Source: Vreelandella sedimenti (GTDB lineage: Bacteria > Pseudomonadota > Gammaproteobacteria > Pseudomonadales > Halomonadaceae). From it: 64,000 nt of DNA. This document shows positions 1 to 8,336 of the stretch, piece by piece; positions within the stretch are counted from its first letter, which is position 1, and every line of letters begins with the position of its first letter. The stretch spans positions 224,089 to 288,088 of the forward strand of contig NZ_JACCGK010000005.1 of the NCBI RefSeq assembly GCF_013416325.1, read 5' to 3'. The notes beneath the pieces were generated by a model. That model had not been told where the DNA came from. It worked only from the letters and a program-made list of their open reading frames with translations, and made no database searches. A program made the position numbers and the translations under genes.

Positions 1-374
1 TTACGTGCTTCGTAAAGGCGGCGGCCCAAGCGATAACCGCGGTAATCCGGGTGAATCAGTACATCCAGCCCGTACATGGCGTCGCCATCCTCGTCGTTGA
101 GGATGATCTCGCGATGGCCGATCAGGTCATCGTACTTATGCGGGTTGGAAAATTCGTCGTAATCCACCTGAACGGTCAGTGCTACGCCCACCAGAAGGCC
201 ATCGTCTTCAATGGCGATTTGGCCGTCGGGGAATTCCTGAATTAATTTGTCGATGGTGCGCTTCGGCCATGCTCCGCCGATATCGTGATAGACGGCGTCC
301 ATCAATGCCTTGAGCTGATCGTAGTCATCGCTCATTAGGTTGCGCAGATTAAGATGCAGTTCTTCCAGGGACAT
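1..374 (-). CDS. GNAT-family N-acetyltransferase, N-terminal part (runs off left edge)
   Basis: The gene starts with ATG at 374 (SD-like GGGAAG seven bases upstream) and is still open at base 1; 124 codons are visible. The apparent TAA at the edge is out of frame. The stretch HPDYRGYRLGRRLY is the acetyl-CoA binding loop region (R-x-x-G-x-G/R) of GNAT enzymes, preceded by the usual beta strand. The opening region resembles the GNAT half of bifunctional GNAT/carbon-nitrogen hydrolase proteins, but the second half would lie outside the window, so that is inference. Substrate is unknown. Confidence 0.7.
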   Translation of the reverse strand, partial: MSLEELHLNLRNLMSDDYDQLKALMDAVYHDIGGAWPKRTIDKLIQEFPDGQIAIEDDGLLVGVALTVQVDYDEFSNPHKYDDLIGHREIILNDEDGDAMYGLDVLIHPDYRGYRLGRRLYEAR

Positions 375-416
375 ATCAGGGCTTCCCAGCGTTAGAAATC
401 GACGACCATTCTAGCA

Positions 417-1331
417 TTATCGGGCGCTGCTCGGCTTATCCGAGGTTAAACCGCGTGTTAACGGGCGTGTCAGCGTTTGCGCCATGATGACTCCAGCCAG
501 AATCAGCAGCCCACCGGTAAAGTGGAACCCCGCCACTTGTTCACCCAAGAAGGCCATCGCAATCAGTGCGCTAAAAAGTGGCATTAGGTTGATGAAAATA
601 CTCGATTGATTGGCACCAATTTGGCGCACCGCGCGCATCCATAAAAAGGTGGTGATGATCGAAGCAGGAATGCCTGCGTAGAGAATCAGGCCGATATTCT
701 GGCCATCGATAGGTGTCATTGGCCCCATCAAATAAGGCGGTAACAAGAACAACACAGCAAAACAGACTTGGGCGTAAAGCATGACTCCGGGCGGTAAATT
801 CATCGGCCAGCGCTTGAGCATCACCCCATATAGCGCGTAGCAAGTGGCTGCTACCACCATCAGCGCATCACCGAGGGCAACCTGTAGCTGTAGCAGCGAG
901 AGCGGATTACCGCGCCCTAGTAGAACGGTAACCCCCACGAAGGCCAGCACGCCGCCCACAATGCCGCCCAGGGACGGCGGCTCGCTTAAAATCAGCGCAC
1001 TCAGCAGCACCGTTAACAACGGCACCATGGCGGCAAGAATACCCATGTTGGTAGCGGTCGTCGTTTCTGCCGCCACATAGGCAAGCCCTTGCCATAGGCC
1101 CATGCCGAGTAGTCCAAGCAGTGCTAGCTTAGGCCACTGGCGGCGAATTTCGTCGCGGTGGCGTAACGCTGCGGGGAGCACAAACGGGGTCATCACCGCA
1201 AGGGCAAGCAGCCAGCGTAAAAAAGCGATACTGCTTGGTGCGATGGCGCCTACGCTAAGCTGATTAATGGTCATATTGCCCGACCAGATAAGCACGGTGG
1301 CGAGCGGTGGCAAAAAATACATCAAGGGCAT
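417..1331 (-). CDS. EamA/DMT-family transporter
   Basis: 304 residues with about ten hydrophobic segments in two homologous halves, the hallmark of the drug/metabolite transporter superfamily (EamA repeats). Conserved-looking features are the early LIWSGN segment in helix 1 and the GEQ motif near the end of the second repeat. It would sit in the inner membrane and probably exports a small metabolite or amino acid; the substrate cannot be read from sequence. It is transcribed leftwards toward the GNAT gene with a 42-base gap, and divergently from fadH. Confidence 0.85.
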   Translation of the reverse strand: MPLMYFLPPLATVLIWSGNMTINQLSVGAIAPSSIAFLRWLLALAVMTPFVLPAALRHRDEIRRQWPKLALLGLLGMGLWQGLAYVAAETTTATNMGILAAMVPLLTVLLSALILSEPPSLGGIVGGVLAFVGVTVLLGRGNPLSLLQLQVALGDALMVVAATCYALYGVMLKRWPMNLPPGVMLYAQVCFAVLFLLPPYLMGPMTPIDGQNIGLILYAGIPASIITTFLWMRAVRQIGANQSSIFINLMPLFSALIAMAFLGEQVAGFHFTGGLLILAGVIMAQTLTRPLTRGLTSDKPSSAR

Positions 1332-1511
1332 AGCAACGGTTCCTTATCGTTAGCCGGGTAATGTGACGCGGATTCGCACGCTGGGCAAGGGGGAGAACGG
1401 CAAACCTAGCAATATTCAGAGAGGTAAAGGTCTGTACGTTGCGACAAGTATGTCATACGCTTGTTTGAATGCGTTTTGACAGTGTTACTAATAATACCAA
1501 GGAGTACCGTG

Positions 1512-3533
1512 ATGACCCGTGCGCCCGCCTATCCGCATCTTTTTCGCCCGCTGACCATTGGCCATTTAACGCTGCCCAACCGCGTTTTGATGGGCTCCAT
1601 GCATACCAATTTGGAAGAGGCGCCCAATGGCTTTGAACGCTTAGCGGCATTTTATGCCGAGCGTGCGCGGGAGGGGGTTAGCCTGATCGTCACCGGCGGT
1701 ATTGCCCCTAATGCGGAAGGCGCCGTATTCCAGGGCGCCCACGCGCTCGTTGATGAGGCGCAGTTGCCAGAACACCGCCAGGTGGTAGACGCGGTGCATG
1801 CTGAGGGCGGCCATCTGTGCATGCAGGTTCTTCATGCCGGGCGCTACGCCTACTCGCCGGATTTGGTAGCGCCTTCGGCTATTCAGGCGCCGATCAATCC
1901 CTTTATGCCTAGAGCTCTCTCAAGCGATGAAGTTGAGCAACAAATTGCTGACTACGTTCGCTGTGCAGGCCTGGCGCAACAGGCAGGTTACGATGGCGTT
2001 GAGATCATGGGGTCAGAAGGTTATCTGATCAATCAGTTTATCTGCCAGCGTACCAACCAGCGTGACGATGAGTGGGGTGGGGCGTTTGAAAACCGTATGC
2101 GTTTAGCGGTCGAGATTGTGCGCCGTGTTCGCGAATCGGTGGGTGAACGTTTTGTGATTATCTTCCGCCTTTCGATGATTGATTTGGTCGAAGAGGGCAG
2201 CACCTGGGAAGAGGTCGTCACGCTGGGCCAGGCGATCGAAGCCGCCGGGGCAAACGTGATCAACACCGGTATCGGTTGGCACGAAGCGAGGGTGCCCACC
2301 ATTGTGACTAGCGTGCCCCGTGCTGCCTTTACCGAGGTGACTCGGCGAATCAAGTCAGCGCTGTCGATTCCGCTGATTACCACCAACCGTATCAATATGC
2401 CTGATGTAGCCGAGCGTGTGCTGGCGGCAGGCCACGCGGATATGGTCTCCATGGCGCGGCCTTTTCTGGCGGATCCCGCTTGGATACGCAAAGCCGAAGA
2501 GGGCTTGGCGGAAGAAATCAATACCTGTATCGCCTGTAACCAGGCCTGCCTGGATCACACCTTTGCCGGAAAGCTGACCTCCTGTTTGGTCAACCCCCGT
2601 GCCTGTCATGAAACCGAGCTTGTGATAGAGCCCGCGCAAACCCCTAAACGCGTTGCCGTGGTGGGTGGCGGGCCGGCCGGGTTGGCAACGGCTGTGACAG
2701 CTGCTAGCCGCGGACATAGCGTGGTCTTATTTGAGCAGCGTAGCGAGCTGGGCGGGCAGTTTAACTACGCGCGTAAGATTCCCGGTAAAGAGGAGTTTAA
2801 CGAAACCCTGCGCTACTACCGGGTGATGCTGGAGAAATATGCGGTAGAGGTACGTTTGACTACCATGGCAACTGCGGAAACGCTCGCCGATTTTGATGAA
2901 GTTGTGATGGCATCTGGGGTTCAGCCCCGCGAGCTAAGTCTGCCGGGTCACGATCACGATAAAGTGCTGAGCTACGCCGAAGCGATTGAATCCCCCGAGC
3001 GTGTTGGGCGTAGAGTGGCGGTGATTGGCGCGGGAGGTATTGGTTTTGATGTGTCCGAACTGCTGGCACATCAAGGCCATCCAGCGTTGGACATTGCCGA
3101 GTGGTGCGACGAGTGGGGTGTTGATTTGGCAGTCGGCGAGCAGGGCGGTTTAAAAGCGCCTACGGCGCCCGTGGTTCCCCGCGAAATTGTCATGCTCCAG
3201 CGTAAAACTTCCAAGCCTGGCAAGTATCTGGGGAAAACCACCGGTTGGGTTCACCGCGCATCGCTTAAGCAGCGGGGAGTGGCAACTCTCACCGGCTGCG
3301 AATACCTCAAAATCGACGACGAGGGGCTGCATATTCGCCGCGATGGCGTCGATCAAGTACTTGCCGTGGATAGCGTGGTGGTGTGCGCCGGGCAGGAGTC
3401 AGTTCGCGATCTGCTGGCGCCGCTGGAGCGCGCGCGGGCGGCGGTACATATTATTGGCGGTGCGGATGAAGCCAGCGAATTGGATGCTAAGCGCGCAATT
3501 GAGCAGGGCACTCGTCTGGCGGCGAGTTTGTAA
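1512..3533 (+). CDS. fadH: NADPH-dependent 2,4-dienoyl-CoA reductase
   Basis: Reduces 2,4-dienoyl-CoA intermediates during beta-oxidation of unsaturated fatty acids. From the ATG at 1512 (AAGGAG at 1498-1503) the protein is 673 residues, matching the E. coli enzyme. An Old Yellow Enzyme-type FMN TIM barrel occupies roughly residues 1-330. A [4Fe-4S] cysteine cluster (C-x2-C-x3-C-x11-C) follows at about 338-355. An FAD/NAD(P) domain comes last, with GGGPAGL near 385 and a second GAGGIG dinucleotide motif. An in-frame upstream start at 1461 has no ribosome site, so I reject it. Related OYE-family dehydrogenases share this layout, so exact substrate is inferred. Confidence 0.9.
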   Translation: MTRAPAYPHLFRPLTIGHLTLPNRVLMGSMHTNLEEAPNGFERLAAFYAERAREGVSLIVTGGIAPNAEGAVFQGAHALVDEAQLPEHRQVVDAVHAEGGHLCMQVLHAGRYAYSPDLVAPSAIQAPINPFMPRALSSDEVEQQIADYVRCAGLAQQAGYDGVEIMGSEGYLINQFICQRTNQRDDEWGGAFENRMRLAVEIVRRVRESVGERFVIIFRLSMIDLVEEGSTWEEVVTLGQAIEAAGANVINTGIGWHEARVPTIVTSVPRAAFTEVTRRIKSALSIPLITTNRINMPDVAERVLAAGHADMVSMARPFLADPAWIRKAEEGLAEEINTCIACNQACLDHTFAGKLTSCLVNPRACHETELVIEPAQTPKRVAVVGGGPAGLATAVTAASRGHSVVLFEQRSELGGQFNYARKIPGKEEFNETLRYYRVMLEKYAVEVRLTTMATAETLADFDEVVMASGVQPRELSLPGHDHDKVLSYAEAIESPERVGRRVAVIGAGGIGFDVSELLAHQGHPALDIAEWCDEWGVDLAVGEQGGLKAPTAPVVPREIVMLQRKTSKPGKYLGKTTGWVHRASLKQRGVATLTGCEYLKIDDEGLHIRRDGVDQVLAVDSVVVCAGQESVRDLLAPLERARAAVHIIGGADEASELDAKRAIEQGTRLAASL

Positions 3534-3618
3534 AAAAGAGCACAAAGACAGGTTGATAAGTAAGTGCTTAAAAGCGCGGGTGACGTTAGCCCATAAATGG
3601 CGATAGACTAAATGACTA

Positions 3619-3675
3619 ATCTAGCTATTAAAAATAGCTAGATATTAAAGGCGCGAGTGGCACCCAGCTCGCGCC
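3619..3675 (+). other. Two consecutive hairpins ahead of threonine aldolase
   Basis: The first is a perfect 11-bp stem (3619-3629 with 3633-3643) closed by an AAA loop. The second is an 8-bp GC-rich stem, GGCGCGAG at 3650-3657 with CTCGCGCC at 3668-3675. They lie between fadH and ltaE, 30 bases before the ltaE start. Neither has a proper T-tract. They could terminate fadH transcripts or act as a leader element for ltaE; sequence alone does not decide. Confidence 0.55.
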
Positions 3676-3705
3676 GTTCGATCGCCAGATAAAAGGACTG
3701 TCGTC

Positions 3706-4752
3706 ATGACCTCGGAGTGTAGCCCGCGTTTTTTAGCCAGTGATAACACCTCCGGTATCTGCCCGGAGGCGATGGAATATCTACTAGAAGCCAATCGTTG
3801 CGATGACTTGGCCTACGGTAATGATCTCTGGACAGCCCGTGCCGCGGATCGCTTTCGCGAAATGTTTGATTACGACTGCGATGTCTTCTTTGTTTTCAAC
3901 GGCACCGCCGCCAACTCACTGGCACTCTCTGCAATGGGACGCAGCTACCACAGCGTTATTTGCCACGAGCTGGCGCATATCGAAACCGACGAGTGCGGCG
4001 GTCCAGAGTTCTTCTCTAACGGAGCGAAGCTGCTGACCTCTCCGGGAGCCAATGGCAAGCTAACGCCGGAAGGCATTGAAGCATTGGTCACCAAGCGCAG
4101 CGATATTCACTACCCAAAACCTAAAGTCGTATCGCTCACGCAAGCCACCGAAGTAGGCACGCTCTACTCCCGGGAAGAGCTCATGGCGATTCGCGCCATT
4201 GCCGATAAACATGACTTGCGCCTGCACATGGACGGCGCCCGCTTTGCCAACGCTTGCGCCAGCCTAAATGCATCACCGGCAGAACTTACCTGGCAGGTGG
4301 GAGTGGATGCGCTGTGTTTTTCGGGTACCAAAAACGGTCTAGCATTTGGCGAAGCGATTTTGTTCTTTAACCGTGAATTAGCCGAAGATTTTTCCTACCG
4401 CTGCAAGCAGGCAGGGCAGTTGGCTTCCAAGATGCGCTTTGTATCTGCGCCGTGGTTAGGGCTACTAGAAAGCGGTGCCTGGTTAACCAACGCACAGCAT
4501 GCCAACGAGATGGCGCGCTACCTATCTGAAGGGCTGCAAGCGCTACCCGGCGTATCGCTCATGTTCCCTACCCAAGCCAATAGCGTGTTCGTTGAATTGC
4601 CGCCCCACGCTATTGAAGCGTTGAAAGCTAAAGGCTGGACCTTCTATACCTTTATTGGCGCAGGTGGCGCGCGTTTTGTATGTGCGTGGAACACCACCGT
4701 TGAATTGCTAGACGGTCTATTGGCCGATATTCGCGAGGTACTTGAGCGTTAA
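3706..4752 (+). CDS. ltaE: Low-specificity L-threonine aldolase
   Basis: PLP-dependent enzyme cleaving L-threonine or allo-threonine to glycine and acetaldehyde in the cytosol. 348 residues, normal for the family. The opening SDNTSG and the cofactor lysine K209 in SGTKNG are diagnostic of beta-eliminating-lyase-fold threonine aldolases. HMDGAR supplies the aspartate that pairs with the PLP ring nitrogen. The start is supported by AAAAGGA a few bases upstream. It stands alone, separated from fadH by 172 bp holding two hairpins. Confidence 0.92.
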   Translation: MTSECSPRFLASDNTSGICPEAMEYLLEANRCDDLAYGNDLWTARAADRFREMFDYDCDVFFVFNGTAANSLALSAMGRSYHSVICHELAHIETDECGGPEFFSNGAKLLTSPGANGKLTPEGIEALVTKRSDIHYPKPKVVSLTQATEVGTLYSREELMAIRAIADKHDLRLHMDGARFANACASLNASPAELTWQVGVDALCFSGTKNGLAFGEAILFFNRELAEDFSYRCKQAGQLASKMRFVSAPWLGLLESGAWLTNAQHANEMARYLSEGLQALPGVSLMFPTQANSVFVELPPHAIEALKAKGWTFYTFIGAGGARFVCAWNTTVELLDGLLADIREVLER

Positions 4753-5044
4753 AGTCGTCAGTTTTTCTCTTTTTTGCCGCTGTTTGGCGCCTTCGACCTA
4801 GTGATGCCGCTGCCTAATGCAGCGGCGTCACTGCTTTAGCGCTTTGCGTTTATTTGAGATGCTTGGATTAACGCAACTATTCGTCTGAATAATTCTCTTA
4901 TCTATATCGCTGCTGCGTTGAAGGTTTAGTCATCACTTTTTGCTAATGCTGACTACGCTAAAAAAGCGACACCTCGTTTGGCACGCCGTTGCGAAACACT
5001 TGGCTTGACGGTGACTGCCTGGGGATGGGCCACAGGAGAGTTCC
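4753..5044. other. Intergenic region before prkA, with a 13-bp hairpin
   Basis: 292 bp without a gene. A long hairpin (4801-4813 with 4819-4831, one G-U pair, loop CTAAT) lies after ltaE and may end its transcript, although only a weak T stretch follows. Closer to prkA, TGGCAC then TTGC (4979-4992) resembles a sigma-54 site but the GG-to-GC spacing is one base short of the canonical distance. The SD for prkA is AGGAG just before 5045. Confidence 0.45.
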
Positions 5045-6967
5045 ATGAGCATCTTTGATCACGTTCAAGACCGTTTTTCCCGCGTTCAGCAAGAGGACAT
5101 GAGCCTGGAGGAGTACTTGGCGCTTTGTCGCCGTGATCCGAAGGTTTATGCCAGCGCCGCCGAGCGCATGCTGGAAGCCATAGGCGAGCCTGAAGTGATC
5201 GACACGGCGAAAGACCCGCGTCTATCACGTATTTTTTCCAATAAAGTGATTCGTCGCTATCCAGCCTTTGCCGAGTTTCACGGTATGGAGGAGGCCATTG
5301 AGCAAATCGTCTCCTACTTCCGCCATGCGGCTCAAGGGCTTGAAGAGCGCAAACAGATTCTCTATCTGCTTGGCCCTGTGGGCGGGGGTAAGTCGTCGCT
5401 GGCAGAGCGTCTTAAGCTGCTAATGGAGCGGATTCCGTTCTATGCCATTAAGGGGTCGCCGGTCTACGAGTCGCCGCTTGGCTTGTTCTCACCCGAAGAG
5501 GACGGCGAACTGATCGAGAAAGAGTACGGTATTCCACAGCGCTATTTGCGCAGCGTAATGTCGCCCTGGGCGGCAAAACGGCTGAAAGAGTACGGCGGGG
5601 ATATCTCTCAGTTCCGGGTAGTGCGTTTGTACCCATCACGGCTTAACCAGATCGCTATTTCCAAAACCGAGCCGGGGGATGAGAACAACCAGGATATCTC
5701 GTCGCTGGTGGGTAAAGTCGATATTCGCCAATTGGAGCTTTACTCCCAGGATGATCCGGACGCCTACAGCTTCTCTGGCGGTTTATGCCGTGCTAACCAG
5801 GGGCTGATGGAGTTTGTGGAGATGTTCAAGGCGCCGATCAAGGTGCTGCATCCACTGCTTACCGCGACGCAAGAGGGCAACTACAACCCTACCGAAGGCA
5901 TGGGGGCGATACCTTTTGATGGCGTGATTCTGGCCCACTCCAACGAGTCGGAGTGGCAGGCGTTTCGCAATAACCGCAATAACGAAGCATTCCTTGACCG
6001 GGTTTATATCGTCAAGGTGCCTTATTGTTTGCGGGTTACCGAAGAGATCAAGATCTATCAAAAACTGCTCGAAGACTCTTCGCTTAACGCCGCGCCCTGC
6101 GCACCGGACACGCTGCGCATGTTGTCCCAGTTCTCGGTACTGTCACGGCTAAAAGCGCCGGAAAACTCCAATATTTACTCGAAAATGCGCGTTTACGACG
6201 GTGAAAATCTGAAAGACACTGACCCTCGCGCCAAGTCGATTCAGGAGTACCGCGACGCCGCAGGTGTTGACGAGGGTATGCAGGGCCTCTCCACCCGCTT
6301 TGCGTTCAAGATTCTCTCTAAGGTATTTAACTTCGACAGCACCGAGGTGGCCGCTAACCCAGTCCATTTACTTTATGTGCTTGAGCAGGCGTTGGAGCGC
6401 GAACAGCTTCCATCGGAAGTGTTTGAGCGCTACTTGGGCTTTATCAAAGAGTATATGGCACCTCGTTACGTGGACTTTATTGGTAAGGAGATTCAGACCG
6501 CTTACCTCGAATCCTACAGCGAGTATGGCCAGAATATCTTTGACCGCTATGTGACCTACGCAGATTTCTGGATTCAGGATCAAGAGTATCGTGATCACGA
6601 GACCGGCGAGTTACTAGACCGCCAGGCGCTCAACGAAGAGCTGGAGAAAATCGAAAAACCCGCGGGTATCTCGAATCCTAAAGACTTCCGCCACGAGGTG
6701 GTCAATTTTGTTCTGCGGGCGCGGGCACAAAACAACGGCATGAACCCGAGCTGGCAGTCCTATGAAAAGCTTAAAGGCGTTATTGAGCACAAAATGTTCG
6801 CCAATACCGAAGAGCTGTTGCCGGTGATTTCGTTCAATGCCAAGGCTTCTCGCTCGGATCAGAAAAAGCACGAAGACTTTGTGGCGAGGATGGTCGATCG
6901 CGGCTACACCGAAAAACAGGTGCGGTTGCTATCCGAGTGGTATCTGCGCGTGCGCAAGTCCCAGTAA
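5045..6967 (+). CDS. prkA: PrkA/YeaG-type serine protein kinase
   Basis: 640 residues, the standard size for PrkA. An AAA+ domain comes first (Walker A GPVGGGKSS at 110-118), followed by the C-terminal PrkA kinase-like region. In E. coli the yeaG-yeaH pair responds to nitrogen limitation and stationary phase; in Bacillus PrkA affects sporulation through Hpr/SigK. It leads a three-gene cluster with yeaH 38 bases downstream and spoVR after that, the same trio seen in many proteobacteria. AGGAG lies a few bases before the ATG. The physiological target is unknown. Confidence 0.92.
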   Translation: MSIFDHVQDRFSRVQQEDMSLEEYLALCRRDPKVYASAAERMLEAIGEPEVIDTAKDPRLSRIFSNKVIRRYPAFAEFHGMEEAIEQIVSYFRHAAQGLEERKQILYLLGPVGGGKSSLAERLKLLMERIPFYAIKGSPVYESPLGLFSPEEDGELIEKEYGIPQRYLRSVMSPWAAKRLKEYGGDISQFRVVRLYPSRLNQIAISKTEPGDENNQDISSLVGKVDIRQLELYSQDDPDAYSFSGGLCRANQGLMEFVEMFKAPIKVLHPLLTATQEGNYNPTEGMGAIPFDGVILAHSNESEWQAFRNNRNNEAFLDRVYIVKVPYCLRVTEEIKIYQKLLEDSSLNAAPCAPDTLRMLSQFSVLSRLKAPENSNIYSKMRVYDGENLKDTDPRAKSIQEYRDAAGVDEGMQGLSTRFAFKILSKVFNFDSTEVAANPVHLLYVLEQALEREQLPSEVFERYLGFIKEYMAPRYVDFIGKEIQTAYLESYSEYGQNIFDRYVTYADFWIQDQEYRDHETGELLDRQALNEELEKIEKPAGISNPKDFRHEVVNFVLRARAQNNGMNPSWQSYEKLKGVIEHKMFANTEELLPVISFNAKASRSDQKKHEDFVARMVDRGYTEKQVRLLSEWYLRVRKSQ

Positions 6968-7005
6968 TGGATGGCGTGCTTAAGATGAGCGTTTAAGGAG
7001 GTCGT

Positions 7006-8292
7006 ATGACCTACTTTATTGATCGAAGGCCGAACGCGAAACATAAAAGCGCGGTGAACCGGCAGCGCTTTTTGGAGCGCTACCGTAAGCATATCAAGCG
7101 CTCGGTTGAAGAGGCCGTTAACCGCCGCTCGATTACTGATATGGAGCGCGGTGAGAAAGTGTCGATTCCGGCAAAGGATATCTCCGAACCGGTCTTCCAG
7201 CATGGCCCGGGTGGGGCGCGTAATATCGTTTCGCCCGGTAATAAAGAGTTTGTCGCCGGTGATAAAATCCGCCGCCCCAGTGGGCAGGGGGGCGGTGGTG
7301 GCGCAGGCGAGGGCGGCCCCTCTAATCAGGGTGAAGGCGTCGATGAGTTCGCTTTTACGCTGAGCCGCGAGGAGTTTTTGGAATTTGTGTTTGATGGCTT
7401 AGAACTGCCCCATTTACAGCGCAAACCGTTGAAATCGCTTGAAGAGGTCAAAATGGTGCGGGCGGGGCTCTCTCGGGACGGTGTGCCGTCGCGGATTAGC
7501 ATTACCCGCTCTATGCGTGAAGCCTATGCTCGGCGCATCGCGATGCGCGCGCCGATTAAACGGGCGTTAAAAGAGGCGGTTGAGGCTCTGGAAGCCGAAG
7601 AACGCAAGGATACGGTGCTGCGTAATCCCACCCGCATTGCCGAGCTGAAAGCCGAAATTGAGCGCCTGGAGAAGCGCATCGCGGGCGTACCGTTTATTGA
7701 CACCTACGACCTGCGCTACCACCAGCTAAGTGCACAGCCCCAGCCTTCCAATCAAGCGGTGATGTTTTGCGTTATGGATGTCTCCGGCTCGATGACCCAA
7801 AACCATAAGGACATCGCCAAGCGGTTTTTCCTGCTGCTCTATCTGTTCTTGGAGAAGCACTACGAGAAAGTCGAGTTGGTTTTTGTGCGCCACCATACGG
7901 CTGCCCGGGAAGTCAGTGAAGAGGAGTTTTTCTACTCGCGGGAAACCGGCGGTACGATTGTTTCCAGCGCGCTGAACCTGGTAAATAAAATCATCGAAAA
8001 GCGCTATCCCGTTGGCCAATGGAATCTGTATGTGGCCCAAGCGTCCGATGGTGATAACTGGGACGATGACTCGAATATTTGCCGCGACTTACTGGTTAAA
8101 CAGTTAATGCCGCAGCTGCAGTACTACGCCTACGTGGAGATCACGCCCCATGACCATCAGTCACTGTGGCATGAGTACGAAAGTGTGGTGAAAGAGTTCC
8201 CCGAACGCTTTGCCATGCGCCAAATTGTGGAGGCGGGCGATATTTATCCGGTCTTTCGTGAACTGTTTAAACGCCGCTTAAGCCAGTCCTAG
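7006..8292 (+). CDS. yeaH: YeaH/YhbH family protein with VWA-like domain
   Basis: 428 residues, typical of the DUF444 (YeaH/YhbH) family. The N-terminal half is very charged, with a glycine-rich linker around 85-110. The C-terminal half contains a von Willebrand A-type metal site, DVSGS at 258-262 with a later GGT. A good SD (AAGGAGG) precedes the start. It is always found with PrkA; the two are thought to act together under stress, but biochemical function is unproven. Its stop codon lies inside a 20-bp tandem duplication shared with the next gene's leader. Confidence 0.9.
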   Translation: MTYFIDRRPNAKHKSAVNRQRFLERYRKHIKRSVEEAVNRRSITDMERGEKVSIPAKDISEPVFQHGPGGARNIVSPGNKEFVAGDKIRRPSGQGGGGGAGEGGPSNQGEGVDEFAFTLSREEFLEFVFDGLELPHLQRKPLKSLEEVKMVRAGLSRDGVPSRISITRSMREAYARRIAMRAPIKRALKEAVEALEAEERKDTVLRNPTRIAELKAEIERLEKRIAGVPFIDTYDLRYHQLSAQPQPSNQAVMFCVMDVSGSMTQNHKDIAKRFFLLLYLFLEKHYEKVELVFVRHHTAAREVSEEEFFYSRETGGTIVSSALNLVNKIIEKRYPVGQWNLYVAQASDGDNWDDDSNICRDLLVKQLMPQLQYYAYVEITPHDHQSLWHEYESVVKEFPERFAMRQIVEAGDIYPVFRELFKRRLSQS

Positions 8293-8328
8293 TGACCTTG
8301 TGTAGAGGCTAGTGACCGCGTGTAGAGG
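8289..8328 (+). repeat. 20-bp tandem duplication at the yeaH-spoVR junction
   Basis: Two adjacent 20-bp copies (8289-8308 and 8309-8328) differ at only two positions. The first copy contains the TAG stop of yeaH and both contain TAGAGG, so the spoVR ribosome-binding region is effectively doubled. It looks like a recent slippage duplication and could change coupling between the two genes. Confidence 0.9.
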
Positions 8329-8336
8329 AGTGGGCT

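Noticed and set aside
1..3. TAA stop for the left-edge gene (TTA on the plus strand)
   Set aside because: The codon frame from ATG 374 places this triplet out of phase, so the GNAT gene continues beyond the window.
1461..1511. Upstream in-frame start for fadH
   Set aside because: No ribosome site, and the extension has no counterpart in the family; ATG 1512 has AAGGAG.
2033..2717. Minus-strand open frames inside fadH
   Set aside because: Shadows of a well-conserved gene, with no ribosome sites or recognisable protein features.
5002..5018. Second sigma-54-like site before prkA
   Set aside because: The GG and GC elements are separated by 13 bases, far from the required spacing.
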